Positions 24,115 to 28,711 of a stretch of 28,711 nt of DNA are shown in pieces. The stretch is from assembly GCA_934532985.1 (NCBI GenBank), contig CAKTAV010000019.1, positions 1-28,711 of the forward strand, written 5' to 3'. The notes beneath the pieces were generated by a model. It made no database searches. It worked only from the letters and a program-made list of their open reading frames with translations, and was not told the origin of the DNA. Source of the stretch: an uncultured Butyricicoccus sp. GTDB lineage: Bacteria; Bacillota; Clostridia; Oscillospirales; Butyricicoccaceae. Each line of letters begins with the position of its first letter. Position 1 is the first letter of the stretch. The translations under genes and the position numbers were made by a program.

Positions 24115-26517
24115 TTAGTCTCGGTTTTTTAATACTTCCACCAACGATACCTTCTTGATCTTGCCGGATAACAAGCGCATCGTGACATAGGTCAACACAA
24201 CCACCATAACGTAAATCGAAAGCATCGCATACCACGGTACCGAAAGATCCATCGAGCTTGCCACATTGGAAATCAGCATTGGATAGACGGCGTCAATCGA
24301 CAGCTTCGCCAACGGTAAAATAACAATCATTCCCAACGAAATCAGCACGAAGTTGCCGCTCAAATACATTTTTCGGATTTCCGGAACACGGTATCCGAAG
24401 ATTTTCATCAAAGAAATATCATATGACGCATGGTCAATCATAATGCTCAGCATCAGATAGACAACCAGAATCAAAATGGCCGCTGCCGCTCCCAATACAG
24501 TGTAAATCATCGACGCGTCCTGTTCCATAAACGTTCCCGCCGTCTCGACAATGGACTGTCGGGTCAGTGTAGAATACAGCTTACCGGAATCAATATTCAG
24601 CTTTTGATCAGAGAACACCGTATTATAATAGTCGCTCGGCTGTCCCATCATATCACGCAGTGAATTCAGATCCATAAACACAAAAAATCCCGGTGAATAT
24701 TGTGTAATGTCTGTTACTTCAAACGTATAATATTTTCCATTTTCCTCATCGTCCAACGTCACCGTGTCCCCTTTTTTCAGTCCAAACTTCTGCGCCATAG
24801 CCGAGGAAATCGTCACTTGCTTTTCGCTTTGCTTTACGGGCACATCAAAGTATGGATTATCCTTTTGGATGCCCAATATCGTTACATCCATGTTGTATCC
24901 AAAGCTGTCTTTTTTGACTGTTACCGCGTACGCTTCCTCTCCATGCTGCGGAACCTGCGCATCCGGATACTTATAGAAGTACATATATTCATACTTCGTA
25001 TCCGCTACATTGTTCACCGCAATATGCTGACAGAATACATAGGTATCCACGCCGAAAAGGAATAGGAATAAGCAGATATACAAGCCAACCAATACCGTTA
25101 AAACCGCTCGTCCTTCTCGAATCAGCTCTCGAATACGAAAGCGCTGTAAAAATCCAAACCGTTCTAACGGCAAATCAACCGTATTCTTTCGCTTTTTCTC
25201 ATTGCGGATCAGCGCCAGCGCCGGTCGCTTTAGACGCTTGGAGATAACTGCAAGATTCACGCCCAATGTCATGAACGGCGGTAAAACTACACCATAAATC
25301 AAAATACCTACAAACAGATGCGGTGCAATCTCCGGAACGGAATAATACCCATAGGTATCCTGCATCTGGTATAATACGCCCAGCGGACTGTATCCCACAA
25401 TCGTACCGATCACACCGGCAATGCCGGTTATCACCGCCGGAGTAACCGCATAGTGCATCTTTAATTCCTTCGCCTTGATGCCCAATGCATACAGAGTGCC
25501 GATCACCGTGCTGTTCTTATCAATTTCATGCAGCGTAAAGATCGACATAACATACGCCAGCAAAATAAGAATAATCACGCCGCAGATTCCGCTGCCATAC
25601 AGGTTGGTTGTCATACGCTCGGCAGACGTACCAATGCGCATATTGTTTTCCCGCTTAATAAACTGCTGCAAATTGTGAATATTCGGATCAACCAGTTCCT
25701 TCAGCTTCTGTGTCGTATTGCTGTCGCTTTCACTGCTGAACAGCGGACTGTTCAGCATATTCAGCATCGGCTTGATGTCGCCGCGCACTTGATCCAAATA
25801 CTCTTGAAAATATGGGTCGTCCACGGTATCTGGATCAAACGGAAAGCTCTCAATCATTTTCCGCAGCTCCTCATCCGTCATGTAATTGTTCAAACGATAG
25901 GCGTACACAAACGATTCTGCCTTAATGGAATCGCCTGTCTGCTCCAGCTTGGCAAATTCCTCTTTCGTGACGATGGCAGTGCCAAAATTCATGCTGTCAA
26001 TCATGGAGTTTGTCACATCAGCAGTCGGACTGTCATAGTCCGGCGACGAACCAATACCGCAAATCGTATATCGCTTCTCCCCAACGGTCAGAGTATCACC
26101 GATATCTAATTCATGTACCTCTGCATAGCGTTTTTCTACCGCAATTTCATCATTTGTTCGTGGAATACTGCCCGTGTCACAATAAAACAGGTTAATATTT
26201 TCCCGATTGCGGAACAGTCGAATCTGACTGCCATCGCTGCCATACTGGTCGAGGTAGAATTCCTCTTCCACCTCAACGCCCTTTTCCCGTATTTGCTGCA
26301 ATTCTTTTTCTGTCAATCGAGTGAATGTGAAAAATTCTCCATCCTCCACCTGATTTGTCTCTTGAAATGCAGAAACACCGCTGATGACGGTCAAGGCTGC
26401 CCCCAAAAGGCTAACCACGAGATAGATGGATAGCATAACCATCAATCCCAGCGCAAGATAGCGGAACTTGTTTTTCCGCAGATCTCGAAACGCACGTCTT
26501 CTGAGTATCTTCTTCAT
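24115..26517 (-). CDS. FtsX-family ABC transporter permease
   Basis: An 800-residue protein with one N-terminal membrane helix (about 18-48) and a large extracytoplasmic domain (about 50-300, MacB-like periplasmic core type). A three-helix FtsX block follows (about 308-425), then a further helix (about 468-495), a second extracytoplasmic region and a C-terminal FtsX block of three helices (about 680-790). This is the mechanotransmission type seen in MacB/LolCE and Gram-positive peptide or drug exporters. It begins one nucleotide after the ATPase stop, so the two form one transporter. At the head of the biosynthetic operon it is a candidate exporter or self-protection pump for the product. Confidence 0.9.
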   Translation of the reverse strand: MKKILRRRAFRDLRKNKFRYLALGLMVMLSIYLVVSLLGAALTVISGVSAFQETNQVEDGEFFTFTRLTEKELQQIREKGVEVEEEFYLDQYGSDGSQIRLFRNRENINLFYCDTGSIPRTNDEIAVEKRYAEVHELDIGDTLTVGEKRYTICGIGSSPDYDSPTADVTNSMIDSMNFGTAIVTKEEFAKLEQTGDSIKAESFVYAYRLNNYMTDEELRKMIESFPFDPDTVDDPYFQEYLDQVRGDIKPMLNMLNSPLFSSESDSNTTQKLKELVDPNIHNLQQFIKRENNMRIGTSAERMTTNLYGSGICGVIILILLAYVMSIFTLHEIDKNSTVIGTLYALGIKAKELKMHYAVTPAVITGIAGVIGTIVGYSPLGVLYQMQDTYGYYSVPEIAPHLFVGILIYGVVLPPFMTLGVNLAVISKRLKRPALALIRNEKKRKNTVDLPLERFGFLQRFRIRELIREGRAVLTVLVGLYICLFLFLFGVDTYVFCQHIAVNNVADTKYEYMYFYKYPDAQVPQHGEEAYAVTVKKDSFGYNMDVTILGIQKDNPYFDVPVKQSEKQVTISSAMAQKFGLKKGDTVTLDDEENGKYYTFEVTDITQYSPGFFVFMDLNSLRDMMGQPSDYYNTVFSDQKLNIDSGKLYSTLTRQSIVETAGTFMEQDASMIYTVLGAAAAILILVVYLMLSIMIDHASYDISLMKIFGYRVPEIRKMYLSGNFVLISLGMIVILPLAKLSIDAVYPMLISNVASSMDLSVPWYAMLSIYVMVVVLTYVTMRLLSGKIKKVSLVEVLKNRD

Positions 26518-26518
26518 A

Positions 26519-27220
26519 TCAAAGCCCCTTCAAAGCCGATGCAGGAACCAAGCTGCTGTTTTGATACTCTTCGCTGATATTGCCATCACGAATCACAATC
26601 ACCTTATGTACCATCTGACGAATCACATTATTATGCGTCACGATTAACATCGTTGTGCCATATTTTCGATTAATCTTCTCCAGCATCATTAAAATATTCT
26701 GTGACGACTTGGAATCCAACGCGCCCGTCGGCTCATCACACAAGAGCAGCTTTGGATTTTTTACGAGCGCCCGTGCAATGGCGCATCGCTGCTGCTGTCC
26801 TCCGGAAAGCTGTTCCGGAAATTTGTTCCGCAGCTCTGCAATCTCTAACGTCTCCAATAGTTCATTCAAATCCAATAGATTGTCCGAAAGATATTGACAA
26901 ATCTCGACATTCTCCCGCACTGTCAAATTCGGAACTAAATTATAAAACTGAAAGATATAGCCCAAATAGTCCCTGCGGAAATCTGACAATTGCGTCGGAT
27001 TACGTCCGACAATTTCGTTGCCATCCACAGTAATTGATCCGGAATCCGGAATTTCAAGACCCCCAATGCAGTTCAAAAAGGTCGATTTTCCCGATCCGCT
27101 CGGACCTTGAATCACGCACATGATCCCTTTTTCCATTGATGTCGTGATTCCCTTTAGCACTTCAGTACATCCTTCCCCAACTCCATAGCTTTTTTTCAAG
27201 TCTTTGATTTCCAGATACAT
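26519..27220 (-). CDS. ABC transporter ATP-binding protein (MacB/LolD type)
   Basis: The 233-residue ATPase has all motifs: Walker A GPSGSGKST, the Q-loop in FQFYNLVPNLTVREN, signature LSGGQQQR, Walker B LLLCDEP, D-loop GALD and the switch His in VTHN. FYNLVPNLT after the Q-loop is characteristic of the LolD/MacB group that pairs with FtsX-type permeases, as encoded just downstream. It is the first gene of the operon, with AGGAAAGGA upstream of the start and the main promoter about 70 bp before it. Confidence 0.94.
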   Translation of the reverse strand: MYLEIKDLKKSYGVGEGCTEVLKGITTSMEKGIMCVIQGPSGSGKSTFLNCIGGLEIPDSGSITVDGNEIVGRNPTQLSDFRRDYLGYIFQFYNLVPNLTVRENVEICQYLSDNLLDLNELLETLEIAELRNKFPEQLSGGQQQRCAIARALVKNPKLLLCDEPTGALDSKSSQNILMMLEKINRKYGTTMLIVTHNNVIRQMVHKVIVIRDGNISEEYQNSSLVPASALKGL

Positions 27221-27679
27221 ATGCGTTCCTTTCCTATATACTTAAAATCGAAAATCGCGTTTTGTGAATTAGCATGTGTTAACTACAAATTATTATATTA
27301 TTGTACTTTCGAAAATGCAATAGGAAATAAAAAATTAGTTAATTATTGCAATTAAATACTACATACTTCCAATAAACGCGATTATTTCCTAGTTTTTAGT
27401 ATATTTATTATCTCTTTGTTTATCCATTTATCTCAACTTGTGCCTCTCTCCTGTTTTTATTTTGTTTTATTTGACTAACTTTATTGCAACAGAATTGCTG
27501 CAAATCAAGCAATATCTGCACTTTTCTTCTTCACACCATTTTATGTAAAACGGTATATTTTTCATTACTTTTTGAATTTTATACAATAGGATAACAAAAT
27601 AATCCTCTGTTTTTCAATCACAATTTATCCTCATAAAAGGATTCGTTGCAAAATACACATAAAAAAGCGCCAGACAATA
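27221..27679. other. AT-rich non-coding region upstream of the operon
   Basis: About 460 bp, far richer in A+T than the genes on its left, with no credible coding frame on either strand. It holds the operon promoter near its left end. I see no regulator gene, riboswitch fold or CRISPR. It marks a compositional boundary between the biosynthetic operon and the IS remnant. Confidence 0.6.
27292..27320 (-). promoter_or_regulatory. main promoter of the biosynthetic operon
   Basis: On the minus strand TTGCAT (plus positions 27315-27320), a 17 bp spacer and a perfect TATAAT (27292-27297) form a strong sigma-A-type promoter, giving a leader of about 65 nt before the ATPase start. TTAACTA (27279-27285) and TAGTTAA (27337-27343) flank it as an inverted pair and might bind a regulator, but this is weak. 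Confidence 0.65.
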
Positions 27680-28377
27680 AAGTGCACCCCATTTGTTAGA
27701 CAGTATGGTAGATACCGTAGAATCACACAAGAGTTACATAACAACGATATTTGCATCAATCACAAGACAGTACAAAAACTCATGAAACAGTTGGGCTTAG
27801 TCTGCCATGTCCGTGAAAGAAGGAAGTACAATTCCTACAAAGGTGACGTTGGAAAAGTCGCTCCGAATCTGTTGGAACGGCACTTTAAAACAAACGAGCC
27901 AAACCGTAAATGGGTCACAGATATTACGGAATTCAAGGTTAATGACCAGAAGCTTTACCTTTCACCAATTATCGATTTGTTCAACGGAGAAGTTGTCAGT
28001 TATACCCTGAGCCGCCATCCGAATTTCAAGCAAGTTACAGATATGCTGGAAGATGCTTTCAAAAAGTTGCCAGATAAAGTAGATCATCTGATTCTGCATT
28101 CAGATCAAGGTTGGCAACACCAGATGAGAACCTACCAACAGATGCTGAGGCCAAAGGCATTACACAAAGTATGTCTCGCAAAGCTACTTGTCTGGATAAT
28201 GCTGTTTCTGAAAACTTCTTCGACTTACTCAAGACAGAACTGTTCTACTTGGAAAAATTTGATTCCATTGACCAACTTGAAAAGGCTATTATTGAATACA
28301 TCGACTACTACAACAATCGCCGGAACTGTTGTAAAATCATGAGTGAGCATATGGCATCTTCCTTTCTCATTGGGTAG
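27680..28377 (+). pseudogene. IS3-family transposase OrfB remnant (frameshifted, 5'-truncated)
   Basis: The frame open from about 27680 (ORF start Met at 27782) encodes part of an IS150-group OrfB: YGRYRRITQELHNND, the integrase-core WVTDITEF (first catalytic Asp) and ILHSDQGWQ (second Asp). Near 28143 the reading frame shifts, and the rest continues in another frame as EAKGITQSMSRK, CLDNAVSENFF (catalytic Glu) and EYIDYYNNRR, ending at 28377. OrfA and the OrfB N-terminus are missing. AGTGCACCCCATTTGTTAGAC at 27681-27701 resembles an IS3-type left end and sits directly against the OrfB fragment, suggesting an internal deletion. TGGCCCC-type sequence near 28435-28445 may be the right end. Transposition by this copy is very unlikely. 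Confidence 0.85.
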
Positions 28378-28435
28378 GGGTACTTTAATGATAACGGATT
28401 TTTCTATATGCTCAACTCTTTTTTGCAAAATTTTT

Positions 28436-28457
28436 GGGGCCAGGTTTTCCTGACCCC
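28436..28457. terminator. hairpin after the IS remnant
   Basis: GGGGCCAGG (28436-28444), TTTT loop and CCTGACCCC (28449-28457) form a 9 bp stem with one mismatch. On the minus strand it is followed by AAAAATTTT. It may be a weak terminator or part of an IS end; the T-run is not convincing. Confidence 0.35.
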
Positions 28458-28475
28458 AATATTTATTATAGAACC

Positions 28476-28526
28476 CTATTGACACTGAACCGATTTTTTC
28501 TATACCCCAACTATTGACACTGAACC
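28476..28526. repeat. 16 bp direct repeat
   Basis: CTATTGACACTGAACC occurs identically at 28476-28491 and 28511-28526, 35 bp apart in start position. It lies between the IS remnant and the tRNA terminator. It may be the scar of another mobile element, such as nested IS ends. Confidence 0.7.
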
Positions 28527-28560
28527 AAAAAAGACCTGAGATAAAAATCTCAGGTCTTTT
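28527..28560. terminator. terminator of the tRNA operon
   Basis: AAAAGACCTGAGAT and ATCTCAGGTCTTTT form a perfect 14 bp stem around an AAAA loop, ending in T-runs on both strands. It starts at the CCA end of tRNA-Cys and terminates the minus-strand tRNA transcript. Confidence 0.88.
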
Positions 28561-28562
28561 GG

Positions 28563-28633
28563 AGGTGCCACCCAGAATCGAACTGGGGATCAAGGAGTTG
28601 CAGTCCACTGCCTTACCGCTTGGCTATGGCACC
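28563..28633 (-). tRNA. tRNA-Cys (GCA)
   Basis: Minus-strand cloverleaf of 71 nt. The acceptor stem GGTGCCA/TGGCACC pairs perfectly, the D-loop is AGCCAAGCGGTAAGGC, the anticodon GCA lies at 28599-28601, and the T-arm is CCCAG TTCGATT CTGGG. The discriminator is T followed by encoded CCA (28560-28562). The anticodon stem has one weak pair, as in some clostridial tRNA-Cys genes. Confidence 0.92.
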
Positions 28634-28639
28634 ATATGG

Positions 28640-28711
28640 AGCGGATGACGAGGCTCGAACTCGCTACCTCCACCTTGGCAAGGTGGCGCTCTACCAGATG
28701 AGCTACATCCG
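28640..28711 (-). tRNA. tRNA-Gly (GCC), cut by one base at the window edge
   Basis: The minus strand begins CGGATGTAGCTC and lacks only the first G of the acceptor stem (GCGGATG/CATCCGC). The anticodon arm CCACC TTGCCAA GGTGG gives GCC (28677-28679), and the T-arm is GCGAG TTCGAGC CTCGT. CCA is encoded at 28637-28639. It lies 3 nt upstream of tRNA-Cys in one transcript. Confidence 0.93.

Noticed and set aside
27221..27680. Riboswitch, regulator gene or CRISPR upstream of the operon
   Set aside because: The leader is only about 65 nt, no repeat-spacer pattern is present and no frame in this AT-rich stretch looks coding.
27782..28342. Intact transposase
   Set aside because: The first 5' part is missing and the catalytic Glu region lies in a different frame, so it is a remnant. 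A programmed frameshift was considered, but in IS3 elements that occurs between OrfA and OrfB, not within OrfB.

Overview
The window looks like chromosomal DNA from an anaerobic, low-to-moderate GC Gram-positive bacterium of the Clostridia, plausibly a gut Oscillospirales/Ruminococcaceae relative. The support is a flavin reductase-rubredoxin fusion, an iron-dependent alcohol dehydrogenase, Firmicutes-style Shine-Dalgarno sequences and sigma-A promoters, a BirA-like operator at bioB, and an FtsX-type ABC exporter. The genus cannot be fixed from sequence reading alone.

The left third (about 1-10.2 kb) is ordinary metabolism. It holds an amidohydrolase and a sodium:solute symporter (minus strand), a divergent M20 peptidase (plus), a high-molecular-weight rubredoxin and an Fe-alcohol dehydrogenase (minus), bioB (plus), then a secreted CapA-like protein followed by a small flavodoxin (minus). 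Convergent units are separated by clear hairpin terminators and divergent units by recognisable promoters.

The main feature is a 17 kb, 13-gene minus-strand operon from 27220 to 10271. It has one good promoter upstream (TTGCAT-17-TATAAT) and a canonical terminator touching the last stop codon. In order of transcription it encodes: ABC ATPase, FtsX permease, a thioesterase with a Cys nucleophile, an acyl carrier protein (ACP1), a HemN-like radical SAM enzyme, an adenylate-forming ligase (ANL1), an SLC13-type anion/dicarboxylate transporter, a second ligase (ANL2), a second carrier protein (ACP2), a second thioesterase (Ser), a SagB/McbC-type flavin oxidase, a 1438-residue single-module NRPS (Cy-A-T-R) and an Sfp-type phosphopantetheinyl transferase. 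The A-domain specificity residues read DLYNLSLIWK, a classic cysteine code. The condensation domain has the DxxxxD signature of heterocyclisation domains, and the C-terminus is an NADPH-dependent thioester reductase. The prediction is an acyl-Cys thioester that is cyclised to a thiazoline, oxidised to a thiazole, and released as a 2-substituted thiazole-4-carbaldehyde or alcohol. The acyl part would come from the ligase/ACP pairs and may be remodelled by the radical SAM enzyme. I do not recognise this gene combination as a characterised pathway.

The right edge (27.2-28.7 kb) is an AT-rich 460 bp non-coding stretch, a frameshifted and 5'-truncated IS3-family transposase, and two tRNA genes (Cys-GCA and Gly-GCC, minus strand) ending in a perfect hairpin terminator. 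An IS remnant and tRNA genes beside the cluster suggest, but do not prove, that it was acquired horizontally.
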